64,000 bases of DNA from Macrostomum hystrix (GCA_950097015.1 CATNEN010000038.1:23263001-23327000); one strand, 5' to 3'. Shown: positions 15,501 to 25,018, counted from the first letter of the stretch. A program made the numbers and translations. The notes: generated by a model from the sequence alone, not told the origin.

Positions 15501-15700
15501 AATCGAATAATGCTTGCAACTAGGTATGCCCGAACAGTCTTCATTTAGTTTTGAATCCAATCGAATAATGCTTGCAACTAGGTATGCCCGAACAGTCTTC
15601 ATTTAGTTTTGAATCCAATCGAATAATGCCTGCAACTAGGTATGCCCGAACAGTCTTCATTTAGTTTTGAATCCAATCGAATAATGCTTGCAAGAATGCT
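3563..15700. repeat. 58-bp satellite array, about 209 monomers
   Basis: Head-to-tail 58-bp monomers repeat with essentially no indels. Monomer starts fall at 3563 + 58k up to k=208, with a broken unit after 15685. Each monomer contains CTAGGTATGCCCGAACAGTC and TTTTGAATCCAATCGAATAA. One site is strongly dimorphic (TGCTTGC versus TGCCTGC). Rare variants are AAATCCTGC at k=61, 111, 153 and 181, GCATCC before k=77, 106, 127 and 166, and CATTTTGTTTTG before k=26 and 141. Fifty-eight is not a multiple of three, so the array is not coding. Variant order shows higher-order duplication. Confidence 0.98.
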
Positions 15701-16150
15701 TAAAAAACGTTTACATTTAAAACGAACAACGGTAGTAGCTTTAATCAAAGTATTTCATTTTATTTCTGAATCTAATAACGCTTGCAGCTATATGCTCGAA
15801 AATTCGTTTCACTTGCTGCTGCACTCAAAAAAGTTATAAATTTTCTCAGAGAGTAATAAAGAGATTAATAAAGCTAACAAATATTTGCTTCGAAATTATA
15901 GCTTATTAAAAGCGCTTACTATTAACAGTTGATTGTAGCCAAAAGCCTAAAAAAGAATAAAATAAAAAACTGTTACTTACGGCACATTACAGAAAGCGGC
16001 ACAATGATCGAAGTCGAGACAAGGTTTGACAATATATAGGCTGCAATTTCCAGGGCTAAAGAGGATGAGGAGAGGTCTCGCTAACATTGAGAAATATAAA
16101 AGCCCAATCTGTGTTTTTTGTTTTTCTTAAGTTTTTTGAGCACGAAAATT
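15701..16150. other. Right flank of the 58-bp satellite, paralogous to two later segments
   Basis: Non-coding sequence containing TTGCTGCTGCACTCAAAAAA (about 15812) and GCGGCACAATGATCGAAGTC (about 15998). The first motif recurs at about 20900 and, diverged, at 21445. The second recurs at about 21753. Gene-like content is absent; a 65-codon frame at 15642-15839 only extends the last satellite unit. Confidence 0.75.
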
Positions 16151-16490
16151 AAAAATAATGCTACCTTTCGATAATTCATGCTATCCCTGGATCACTCATT
16201 ATTCCCGCTCGATAATTTATGCTACTTCTTCGATAAAACATGCTATGCCTCGCTAAATCATTTTACCCCCTGAGTAAAAAGCATGACTTAAAAAGCATGC
16301 TACCTATTTCCTAGGCGAAATCATACCAACCCTTCTGTAGTTCATGCTACCCCTTCGATAAATTATGATACCGCATTGATAAATCATGCTGCCCCGTCGA
16401 TAAATAATATTTCCCCATCGATCATTCATGCCTCCCTCACCGATAATCCATGCTTCCCCTCAATAAATTTTGCTCACCCTCGATAATTAG
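16151..16490. repeat. Degenerate 20-22-bp minisatellite (TTCATGCTACCCC-type)
   Basis: Imperfect units of the form CGATAATTCATGCTACCCC and close variants, more diverged than in the array at 588-3130. The stretch grades into the 21-bp array that follows. Confidence 0.75.
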
Positions 16491-17420
16491 CACTACACCT
16501 TGATACGTCCTTCTACCCCATCGATAAGTCCTTCAACCCCATCGATAAGTCATTCTACCCCATCGATAAGTCCTTCAACCCCATCGATGAGTCCTTCAAC
16601 CCCATCGATAAGTCTTTCAACCCCATCGATGAGTCCTTCAACCCAATCGATAAGTCCTTCAACCCCATCGATGAGTCCTTCAACCCCATCGATGAGTCCT
16701 TCAACCCAATCGATGAGTCCTTCAACCCCATCGATGAGTCCTTCAACCCAATCGATGAGTCCTTCAACCCCATCGATGAGTCCTTCTACCCCATCGATGA
16801 GTCCTTCTACCCCATCGATGAGTCCTTCAACCCCATCGATGAGTCCTTCTACCCCATCGATGAGTCCTTCAACCCCATCGATGAGTCCTTCAACCCCATC
16901 GATGAGTCCTTCAACCCAATCGATGAGTCCTTCAACCCCATCGATGAGTCCTTCAACCCAATCGATGAGTCCTTCAACCCCATCGATGAGTCCTTCAACC
17001 CAATCGATGAGTCCTTCAACCCCATCGATGAGTCCTTCTACCCCATCGATAAGTCCCTCAACCCCATCGAAGTCCTTCTACCCCATCGATAAGTCCTTCA
17101 ACCCCATCGATAAGTCCTTCAACCCCATCGATGAGTCCTTCTACCCCATCGATAAGTCCTTCTACCCCATCGATAAGTCCTTCTACCCCATCGATAAGTC
17201 CTTCTACTCCATCGATAAGTCCTTCTACCCCATCGATGAGTCCTTCAACCCCATCCATAAGTCATTGTACCCCATTGATAAGTCCTTCAACCCCATCGAT
17301 GAATCCTTCAACCCCATCGATGAGTCCTTCAACCCCATCCATAAGTCATTGTTCCCCATTGATAAGTCTGCTACTACGCCGATATTTCATGCTACCCCCA
17401 CAATACAACGCGGTATTTCT
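16491..17420. repeat. 21-bp minisatellite, about 42 units
   Basis: Units of 21 bp built on CATCGATGAGTCCTTCAACCC, with TAAGTCC/TGAGTCC and TTCTACC/TTCAACC variants. Because 21 is divisible by three, the array keeps all codon phases open wherever a unit lacks a stop. This produces a 326-codon frame of S-P-S-T-P-S-M heptads on the plus strand and shorter frames on the minus strand, with no sign of a real gene. Confidence 0.95.
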
Positions 17421-17436
17421 ATAAGCCTTGCGAATG

Positions 17437-17580
17437 CCTTAGTATATCGAGGGGGTAAGCTTGATATATCGAGGGGGTAAGCTTGATATATCGAGGGGGT
17501 AAGCTTGATATATCGAGGGGGTAAGCTTGATATATCGAGGGGGTAATCTTGATTTATCGAGGAGTAGCATACATTATCGA
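17437..17580 (-). repeat. 22-bp minisatellite in reversed polarity
   Basis: About five near-identical 22-bp units (ATATCGAGGGGGTAAGCTTG), each with a HindIII-type AAGCTT, followed by a degenerate copy. Read on the minus strand the unit becomes CAAGCTTACCCCCTCGATAT, which resembles the TCATGCTACCCCCTCGATA family found in plus orientation at 16151-16490 and 19170-19500. Confidence 0.85.
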
Positions 17581-17708
17581 CGGGACGGTAATAAATTACG
17601 TTAAACAACTCTGCAACCCAACTCCGTGATCTCCAACATTGTCGTCCCTGATCCCAAATACTGTCGCCTCTAATCCTTGTTGTTTAATATATAATTAATT
17701 AATTAATT
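17581..17708. other. Short unique spacer with (TTAA)n
   Basis: Unique sequence ending in a short TTAATTAATTAA run that abuts the SINE tail. No gene is seen. Confidence 0.6.
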
Positions 17709-18012
17709 AATAATTGATTACACCTGCCCCCAATTGGGTCAGATGTGCAGCCGACAGCACAGCCGCAGCTATAATGCGCGGCGCATCTGAAGGCTGCGTA
17801 CAGCTGTTCAGTCCACGGACTGGAGGGACGCCACACCCACCTTCAATTATCCCAGCTAACTCTGGTACCCATTTAACAGCTGGGTGAACTGAAGCAATGC
17901 AGAGTTAAGTGTCTTGCTAAAGGACATAAATTGTTCCAGTGGAGTCGGGAATCGAACCCCCGACCTTCAAGTCGTGAGTCCGACGCCCTAACCACTAGGC
18001 TACAACCTCTGC
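17709..18012 (-). mobile_element. tRNA-derived SINE, family 1 (copy A, reverse)
   Basis: On the minus strand it begins with a tRNA-like head carrying an A-box-like TAGTGGTTAGGGCG and a B-box GGGGGTTCGATTCCC (at about 17950-18005). A roughly 200-bp body follows, including AGCAAGACACTTAACTCTG and CAGCTGTTAAATGGGTACC, and an AT-rich tail at 17690-17715. The same head, body and tail occur at 38817-39136, so this is a retroposed family and not a tRNA gene. The other end abuts a (TA)n run at about 18012-18030. Confidence 0.9.
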
Positions 18013-18030
18013 TATATATATATATATATA

Positions 18031-18290
18031 GTTTTAAGTTTTAAAAAAATATTAGACTAGCACACTGTGCCCCCCTTGGGGGCCACTACTGTTCAGACAA
18101 AAAATATAGTGTAATGCATAAAGACAAAACCCGCTTGAAAGTTAACAAAAACGATCTTGAAAAAAATGAGCTCGCATACTTTCTGACACCAAGAAAGTGT
18201 CTACACCAAGAGCCCCATTGGGGCAGAATTACACAAGTAACTTACGTTTGATACAATTCAGCTTAATGCTACTATGGTACATGTGAATAC
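18031..18290. other. Non-coding spacer
   Basis: AT-rich sequence with two GCCCCC/CCTTGGGG-type palindromic bits (around 18070 and 18210). No gene or recognised element is seen. Confidence 0.4.
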
Positions 18291-18590
18291 TATCCCCTCA
18301 GCAGCAGAGAACTAATGTCCCCTCAGCAGCAGAGAACTAATGTCCCTCAGCAGCAGAGAACTAATGTCCCCTCAGCAGCAGAGAACTAATGTCCCCTCAG
18401 CAGCAGAGAACTAATGTCCCCTCAGCAGCAGAGAACTAATTTCGCTTCAGCAGCAGAGAACTAATTTCGCTTCAGCAGCAGAGAACCAATTCCCCCAAGC
18501 AGCAGAGAACTAATGTCCCCTCAGCAGCAGAGGATTAATGTCCCCTCAGTAGCAAATAACCAATGTCCCCCAAGAAGCAGATAACTAATT
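18291..18590. repeat. 25-bp minisatellite, about 12 units
   Basis: Tandem 24-25-bp units centred on CAGCAGCAGAGAACTAATGT, separated by CCCCT or TCGCT. The last four units diverge. Confidence 0.9.
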
Positions 18591-19170
18591 CTAAACACAT
18601 TTATAAACCTTTAAACACGTTAAAGACTTGTTGGACACATTTAGAAAATTGAGACAAGGTTTGAATGAATTTATGTTGTAGTAAGAAAGGAGTAGATGTC
18701 TCGCAAGAATTGAGTAATGTATATCGTTGAATTGAATTGAAGTCTGCTACATTTTACCTATTCAAATCAAACACACACGGGTGAGAAAAGCTGTGATGTA
18801 ATCCTGTAACCTATTTATAAATACGCACTGACTATCTTGCCAGTGTGAAAATCTTGCTTGCTTGCTTGTAATTTATTTCTCCCGAATGGCTCAACCGATT
18901 TTCACCATTTCTTCGCCAAAAGATGCCAAATATGGGGACAATTATACATGTATTTTTATTAAGCTTAAGTTCATTTCTAAGCGGATTAAATATTCGAAAA
19001 CCGGTTTTAGATAGATTTTTATTGCATTCAATCAGAGCCAGTTTTGTCAACATGCATACCACTGTCAATTTTAGTGATTGCATCGGGTCCAGTTTTGTTA
19101 AAAGTGAGCACACTGATAAGAATTTCACTGCGTCAAATGTGCATAGCTGTGTCAACCCCAAAAAGGACTA
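18591..19170. other. Non-coding, partly paralogous to 21770-21990
   Basis: GAGACAAGGTTTGA (about 18650) and a stretch near 18750-18800 (CGGGTGAGAAAAGCTGTGATG) have diverged counterparts at 21774 and 21960-21985. This suggests another degenerate copy of the same duplicated unit. Open frames of 109 and 82 codons on opposite strands at 18832-19171 overlap and show no domain. Confidence 0.5.
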
Positions 19171-19510
19171 AACCTCGATAAATCATGCTACCCCCTCAAT
19201 ATTTCATGCTACCCCCTCGACAATTCATGCTTCCTCCTCGATAACTTAGGCAACCCTCCTTCTAATTGATGATAAACTTTTGATAATTCTTGTTTTCTTA
19301 ACGATAATTCATGCTTCCACCTTGATAGTTCATGCTTCCCCTTAAAAGCTCATGCTCCCCTCGATAAGTCATGATTTACCCTTAATAATTCATTCTTTTC
19401 CCTCGTCATTTCATGCTTCCCCACAACAATTCTTGCCTTCTCCGCAATAATTCATGCTACTCCTTCGATAAATCATGCTACCCTCCTTAATAAATCATTC
19501 TATCGTCTTA
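19170..19510. repeat. Degenerate TTCATGCTACCCCC-type minisatellite
   Basis: About 15 diverged 20-22-bp units (for example TCATGCTACCCCCTCGACAA), same family and polarity as 16151-16490. Confidence 0.8.
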
Positions 19511-20340
19511 AAAAATTGTCTAAAAGCATTATGCTATTACCTGAAAATATCGATCATTCTTTCTCCTGGAAATCTCATGCAATCCTTTCAATAAATCAAG
19601 ATATTCCATAGATATCGAATGCTTTTCCACAAAAACTCCATGCAATTTACTTGATATATCATGCTGCTGTCCATTGATATCTAGCGCTGAATTCTTAAGT
19701 TATATGTTTGTTGTAGTGCTTCTTCTAATCTGCACTTTCCTAGTAATTCAAATACATACTGTAAGTGGTTGGCCTAAATTCCTTATATTTATTGCCTTTA
19801 GTCACTTAAAGTGACATATACATTATACCACACCCCTGCTCGGGTGGACTGATACAAACTACGAATAGTTTGGGTAGCGTGGCTCTTTGTCACGATATTT
19901 CTGGCCTTCTGCCAGTAGTATTCTAGATACTAAATCTAGTTAGTTCTGGTGATTCAGACAATACTCTCAGGTGATTCAGACAAGTTTTGTCAGGTAATTC
20001 AGGCTCTCTGGCCAGTCTGTACTCGGGCTTCCCCGGATCGGTTTTTAACGGCTTCCACTTACTTTAGAAATAAGTAAGGCATTTTGAATATGCTCACAAA
20101 GAGACTGAACTGTTTAAGCTCCAATTTAATGGCAGACCAAACGGTTAACTCCCTGTATGAAAACCCCTCAGTATACCAAAGTTCCTAATGAATATTCCCA
20201 GTGTATTTCAGTAAAGTAAAACAACGTTTATGTATAGATATTCGTAGCATATAAAAATATATAAAAGAATATTTCGCGCGCCAATTTAGTTTGGCCAATG
20301 AGGGCCCTTTACATGTTCGTATTCTAATTATTATGCTTTC
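19511..20340. other. Non-coding spacer
   Basis: The left part (to about 19700) resembles 3200-3300 beside the 58-bp array. The remainder contains short direct repeats (GGTGATTCAGACAA, twice at about 19950-19985) and no open frame. No element is identified. Confidence 0.4.
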
Positions 20341-21070
20341 AAAATACAGAAAAAACAATCATTTGCTTCCCTGCACGAAAAAACACTAAGTTTTTTAAGA
20401 GTAATGCTACTAGCTAGGATTAAAATATTATGTCCTAGCTTTGAATCTAATAACAGCAATGCTCGAAACAATTTTCTTTAGTTTTGAATATAAAAAAACG
20501 CTAACAGCTACGTATGCTCGAACACTCTTCATTAATTTTTGAATCGATAACGCTTGAAGAAATGCTCGAAAAAGTTAAAACAAAAAAGAATAACGCTTTT
20601 AGCTATGCTCAACATATTTTTTGTTGTGCGCTTGACATACGCTTGCAGCTGTGCTGGAAAAATGTTAGTTTGGAATAAAAACATTTTAACAGCAACGTAT
20701 GCTCAAACAGTCTTCATTTATTTTTAATCCTATTGAATATTTCTTGCAAGAATCCTGGAAAAAACGTTAGAATTTAAAATGAACTACGATAATAGCTTTG
20801 CTCAAAGTATTTTCCTTTATTTTTGAATCTACCTAAGGTAAAAACGCTGGCACAAATGCTCGAAAATTCTTTACTCAGTATTGTATCGAATAAAACTTGC
20901 TGCTGCACTCAAAAAATATATTTTCTTTTCTCAAGAAAAAAGAGCAATTAAGCAAAAAATATTTGCTTTGACAGTAGCTAATCAATAGCTTTTGCTATTA
21001 TCAGTTAGTTGTACCCAAAAACCTAAAAGAGAATAATAAAAATCTGATACGAACCGTACAACGTTTTTAA
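20341..21070 (+). repeat. Paralogue of the satellite flanks with one 58-bp unit
   Basis: Bases 20580-20690 align with the left flank of the big array (about 3440-3560). Bases 20690-20750 are a single diverged 58-bp monomer (CGTATGCTCAAACAGTCTTC). Bases 20750-21060 align with the right flank (15690-15960; shared TGCTGCTGCACTCAAAAAA and AGTTGTA(C/G)CC). A second diverged monomer is visible at about 20500-20570. Together these are the unexpanded architecture of the locus that carries 209 units upstream. Confidence 0.8.
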
Positions 21071-21880
21071 CTGCTGATGATAGATAATATATCAACATAT
21101 CATGATATCTCATCTCTCATTTTATAAATCATAAAATATTTTCTTCTAGCTTTGAATCTAATAACGATTACCACAATGCTCGAAACACATTTCTTTAGTT
21201 TTGAAAATAAAAAACGCTAAAGCTATACGTATGCTCGATCAGTCTTCGTCGAATAATTTTTTTAATTACTACTATAAAATAAACTATTTTTTAATCTAAT
21301 AAGGCTTAAAGCATTACTAAAAAATAGAAAAAATAGAAATTAATTACACTCTTTTATCTGTGCTCAACTTTTTTTGTTGGAGTTTTGAATGTGATAACGC
21401 TTGCACAGCTATGCTCAAAAAATCTTTCCTTAGTTTTAGTATCGAATAAAACTTGCTGCTTCACTCGAAAAAACTTATATTCTTCTCTGAAAGCGAGTAC
21501 AGTGATAATAAAGCTAGGCCTAATAAATATCTGCCTTGACAGTATAGCTAACCAAAAGCGCTTAAACTATTTGTACTCGAACCAAAAAATGCCCAATAAA
21601 AATGCTGAAACAAACAGGAACTTATGTTTTTAACTGTTAATGTTAGAAGATTATAAGAAAATGAAGCAGTAACAAAACTTATGCTGAAATTCGACCTGCA
21701 TTCTACAAAAGCATAAAAGTATACTTTACTTCGGAGCTAGATGACAAGAAAGCGGCACAATGATCGAAGTCGAGACAAGGTTTGACAGTATTAAGGCTTC
21801 AGTTATATATATTCAGGCTTATGGACAGAAATGAGGAGGAGAGGTCGCGCTAGCATTGAGCATCATAAAAGCCCAATCCT
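21071..21880 (+). repeat. Third diverged copy of the same unit
   Basis: A monomer-like piece (CGTATGCTCGATCAGTCTTC, about 21225) is followed by a flank-like region (21440-21600) and by GCGGCACAATGATCGAAGTC at about 21753 plus a GAGGAGAGGTC...AAAAGCCCAATC stretch, matching 15998-16115. No protein-coding content is recognised. Confidence 0.75.
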
Positions 21881-22440
21881 TTGAAATCTGCTATGCACGT
21901 CTTCCTTATTCAAATCGAATCACTCAATCAACCAAGAGAATCGTTTATAAACTCACGTACGGGTCGAAAAGCAGTGACGCAATCCTATTCAATTGAGAGT
22001 ATCGGGCCCTGTTCTGTGCTATACCAATGCACGCGCGGGCGAGAAAAAGCACCGATGCAATCTAATAAAGCTGACAGTGTCCGGCCCTATTCTAATAGAC
22101 AGAATGATGAAATTTGATCAGTCTAATCCTTGAATGAATGAAACTTTTTAGTGAAAACAGGATAAAAATTGGTCAAATGGTTCAAACGGTAGAGCGCCAC
22201 AACAGTATATATTGTTGACATGTTAACAAACTTAAGACATTAAAAACAAACTTAACACTATATCAGTCAGATAATAAAGGGAGAGTCAGACAGTGAAAGA
22301 TGGAATGAATCGAAATAAATAATTCAGCGTCGAATTCCAGTGAAGCAATTCCAATTTAGTGGCATCATTAAAATTCTCAGCGAGCCATGATGGTTTGAAC
22401 TTTGAAAAAATGGGCGAAAAATCGAGTTTTTCGAACTTTT
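21881..22440. other. Non-coding sequence upstream of the first Ngaro-type element
   Basis: No supported gene. A 78-codon frame at 21881-22117 has no recognisable motif. The left part is paralogous to 18740-18800. Confidence 0.4.
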
Positions 22441-22505
22441 TAATAGGCGGGTAAAGCTTGCGGCTTTAACCGCTTTTAATGTTTGAGCAATCCGCCTCGC
22501 TACCT
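22441..22505 (+). repeat. Split direct repeat A1 of element 1
   Basis: A 65-bp copy identical to A2 at 25081-25145. It begins TAATAGGCGGGTAAAGCTTG and ends in CGCTACCT. The RT frame is already open at its right edge. Confidence 0.9.
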
Positions 22506-23980
22506 GTCCTGAGAATCGTGATCAAGTTGAGGAGCTTATCCTGGACGAGCTAAAGAATAGCAGATACATGCTAGTGAAAGATAAGCCGCACATCATCAGC
22601 CCCCTGGGAGCTGTGGCCAAGTCCTCTGGTGGCCTTCGGCTGATCCACGACGCCAGCCTGCCTCGGGGCCGAAGCATCAATGAGTATTTCAAGCAGGACA
22701 AAAAGCTTCGCTTTTCGACAGTCAGCGCGTTTACTAAGAAACTGAAGCTGGGTTGGTTTATGGCAAAAATCGATCTGGCCAAAGCCTACCGCTCCTGTCC
22801 TGTAAGCTCTACGGCCTACTCAATCACAGGACTCCGGTGGACCTTCAGCGGCGAGAGTAAGCCCAGGTACCTCGTCGACACGTGCCTCGGCTTCGGGTTT
22901 GCTGCTAGCGTCAACATATTCCACCGGCTGTCGGAAGCTGTCAAGCGCATGATGGTTCGGCGAGGTCACCTAGTTATCTGCAATTATCTCGATGACTTTG
23001 CCGTTGCCGCGAACACACGGGAAGCCTGCCAGGAAGCCTATAGCACACTCCTGAATCTGCTGCGCCGCCTGGGCTTTGCAATTAACTGGGAGAAGCTATC
23101 TCCACCCAGCAAGTCCATGGTCTTTCTCGGCATCCACATCGATACGGCTGCAGGCCGCCTGACTCTCCCGCAGGAGAAACTCGAATCTTTGCAGAGTTTG
23201 CTGGACGCCGCAGCTGCCAGCAAGCGACTCAGCAAAAAGCAACTGCAAAAGCTTTGCGGAAAAATCGGTTGGTTTTGCGAGGTCGCCCGCGCTGGTAGAT
23301 CGTTACTTCGGGGCCTCATCAACCTGACCAACAGCCTAGATTTGCCTCACCACAAGATGCGCATCGAAGGTCAACTTGGTGAGCAACTGCGTTTCTGGCG
23401 ATCAGCGACAAACTGGATGCATGGAATTGAATTGTGGCCGGCCTTCTCGAACCGGCTGGTGGTTGAAACAGACGCGTGTCTGGCAGGTGGTGCTGCGGTC
23501 ATTTCTGATGGAGCTAATACCGACTGGATTTACGTGAATTGGTTAGCTGACTTCAACAGTGCTTTGCACGGTCTGCACATCAACTACCTGGAGTGTGTGA
23601 TGCCTTTGATTTTTATTATCCTGTTCAAGGAGCGCCTAGCTAACTGCCACGTTGTCTTTTACACCGACAACTCATCCGTTGCCGGGATGCTGCGCAAGGG
23701 CTCTGCCAAGCCGCCGGTGGTTCAAGCGCTGATGCGCACGGCTGTTTTACTCGCGCTAAAGCACCGCATTCACTTCGAGGTGTTTCATGTCCCTGGCCGT
23801 TATCAAATTTTTAGTGACCCAGCTTCTCGTCTGAACCACAAGCATGGACTCATTAACTTTTTATTTCGCTACTATGGCACAATCTACATCGACCCTTCTG
23901 TTATCGCATCGCACGCCCTGTCTGCTGCTTCCTGTCAATCTCTCCTTTCACAGGTTCAGCGGCTGCAGCGGAGCCCCTAA
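22502..23980 (+). CDS. Reverse transcriptase/RNase H of Ngaro-type element 1 (5'-truncated)
   Basis: The frame is open from the A1 repeat, well before the first ATG at 22568, with RT-like residues (VEELILDELK) upstream of that Met. The true N-terminus was therefore deleted. RT motifs in order: GGLRLIHDAS, MAKIDLAKAY (catalytic Asp, motif A), and YLDD at 22985-22996 (motif C). RNase H follows, with VVETDACLAGGA, the NYLE glutamate and VFYTDNSSV; FHVPG and DPASR are typical of the DIRS/Ngaro C-terminus. About 470 residues follow the first Met. No internal stop or frameshift is seen. The 3' end overlaps the recombinase frame. It would act in reverse transcription of the element RNA. Confidence 0.93.
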   Translation, partial: TCPENRDQVEELILDELKNSRYMLVKDKPHIISPLGAVAKSSGGLRLIHDASLPRGRSINEYFKQDKKLRFSTVSAFTKKLKLGWFMAKIDLAKAYRSCPVSSTAYSITGLRWTFSGESKPRYLVDTCLGFGFAASVNIFHRLSEAVKRMMVRRGHLVICNYLDDFAVAANTREACQEAYSTLLNLLRRLGFAINWEKLSPPSKSMVFLGIHIDTAAGRLTLPQEKLESLQSLLDAAAASKRLSKKQLQKLCGKIGWFCEVARAGRSLLRGLINLTNSLDLPHHKMRIEGQLGEQLRFWRSATNWMHGIELWPAFSNRLVVETDACLAGGAAVISDGANTDWIYVNWLADFNSALHGLHINYLECVMPLIFIILFKERLANCHVVFYTDNSSVAGMLRKGSAKPPVVQALMRTAVLLALKHRIHFEVFHVPGRYQIFSDPASRLNHKHGLINFLFRYYGTIYIDPSVIASHALSAASCQSLLSQVQRLQRSP

Positions 23981-24996
23981 GGACGGAACGAGACCGGCTG
24001 CTCAACCAAGCTCTGGCACCGAATACGAGACGAGCACTACGGTCCCAGCTAGCCTGCTGGGAGCGCTTCTGCAGCGACATCAGCGTGCACCCTCTAGAGG
24101 CCGATGGACCGACGGTGTCACTCTACGTATCACACCTACACCTCAAGCACCTGACCTCATTCGCCAGCTTCCCCGCCTACCTGCACGCGGTGTCGTGGCT
24201 CTACAAGCTGGCTGGGAGGACCGACCCGACTGCCCACCCTCTAGTGCGCCTTGCCCTTCAAGGCGTCAAGCGGCAGCGCGGCGCCCATGCGAGACAAAAA
24301 GCCGGTCTGACCCCCGCCATGCTGCTGCAGCTCAGGTCACACATCGACACAACATCCTGCCGCGGCGCGGCCTTCTGGTGCTGTCTGCTGGTCGGCTTCT
24401 GGGGTCTGCTGCGTGCGGACAATCTGTGCCTCTCTTCTGAATCAGCCGCCCGGAGCCCGCAGTCTTCAGCCAGGGCGGTGCGGCTGAAAGACCTGCAGCT
24501 GTGCAACAGCGGCATCGAGCTGCGAATCCGTCACAGCAAGACCATCCAGTTCGCTCAGCGTGAGCACATGGTCTGGCTGCCACGATTGCCCACCGCGAAT
24601 GGGTCTCGTCATCCGCTCTGCCCGTTCAACGCGGTCCTCCTTCACCTCAAGCTCAATAATCTCGCGGAAAACGGACTCGACTCGATCCTGTTTGCCTTTC
24701 GATCGGGCCAACGACGGGTCCCGGTATGTCGATCGCAATTTACCAGACAACTGTTTAAAGCGGCGACAGCGGCTGGCCTCGACCCGACAACAATCTCCGG
24801 GCACTCATTGCGCAGAGGCGGAGCGACATTTTTCGCCAGCTCAGGAGCATCAGTGCAAGAAGTTATGGCTTTGGGAGACTGGCGCAGCGACTCCGTGTTC
24901 CGCTACATCAAACCGGGTGATGAGGGGCGCCGGCGTGCGGTAGACGCAGCATCTGCCCACATCATCAGCTGCCACCCATACCCTCACCGCTTTTAA
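23971..24996 (+). CDS. Tyrosine recombinase of Ngaro-type element 1
   Basis: Phage-integrase-fold recombinase that integrates the cDNA circle. The catalytic set is visible: Arg in GLLRADN, HSLR in SGHSLRRGG (His at about 24802), Trp in GDWRSD and nucleophile Tyr in FRYIKP (about 24904). Homology to the recombinase of element 2 begins upstream of any ATG (RDRLLNQALAPNTRRA, about 23989-24036), so the start given is approximate. This frame is +2 relative to RT and overlaps its end by a few codons. A pyrimidine-rich CTCTCCTTTCACAG sits at 23940-23953 and could be a splice acceptor that joins this ORF to upstream coding. The frame is intact to its TAA. Confidence 0.9.
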   Translation, partial: EPLRTERDRLLNQALAPNTRRALRSQLACWERFCSDISVHPLEADGPTVSLYVSHLHLKHLTSFASFPAYLHAVSWLYKLAGRTDPTAHPLVRLALQGVKRQRGAHARQKAGLTPAMLLQLRSHIDTTSCRGAAFWCCLLVGFWGLLRADNLCLSSESAARSPQSSARAVRLKDLQLCNSGIELRIRHSKTIQFAQREHMVWLPRLPTANGSRHPLCPFNAVLLHLKLNNLAENGLDSILFAFRSGQRRVPVCRSQFTRQLFKAATAAGLDPTTISGHSLRRGGATFFASSGASVQEVMALGDWRSDSVFRYIKPGDEGRRRAVDAASAHIISCHPYPHRF

Positions 24997-25018
24997 CTTT
25001 TATTTTTTTTTTGGCCTT

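Noticed and set aside
3563-15700. CRISPR-like array
   Set aside because: The units are contiguous identical monomers with no unique spacers and the genome is eukaryotic.
16500-17480. 326-codon plus-strand open frame of SPSTPSM heptads
   Set aside because: It is a 21-bp minisatellite read in phase; opposite-strand and other-phase frames are also open, there is no start context, and no flanking coding signal.
24258-24804. Minus-strand frames inside the recombinase of element 1
   Set aside because: GC-rich shadows of the plus-strand recombinase with no motif.
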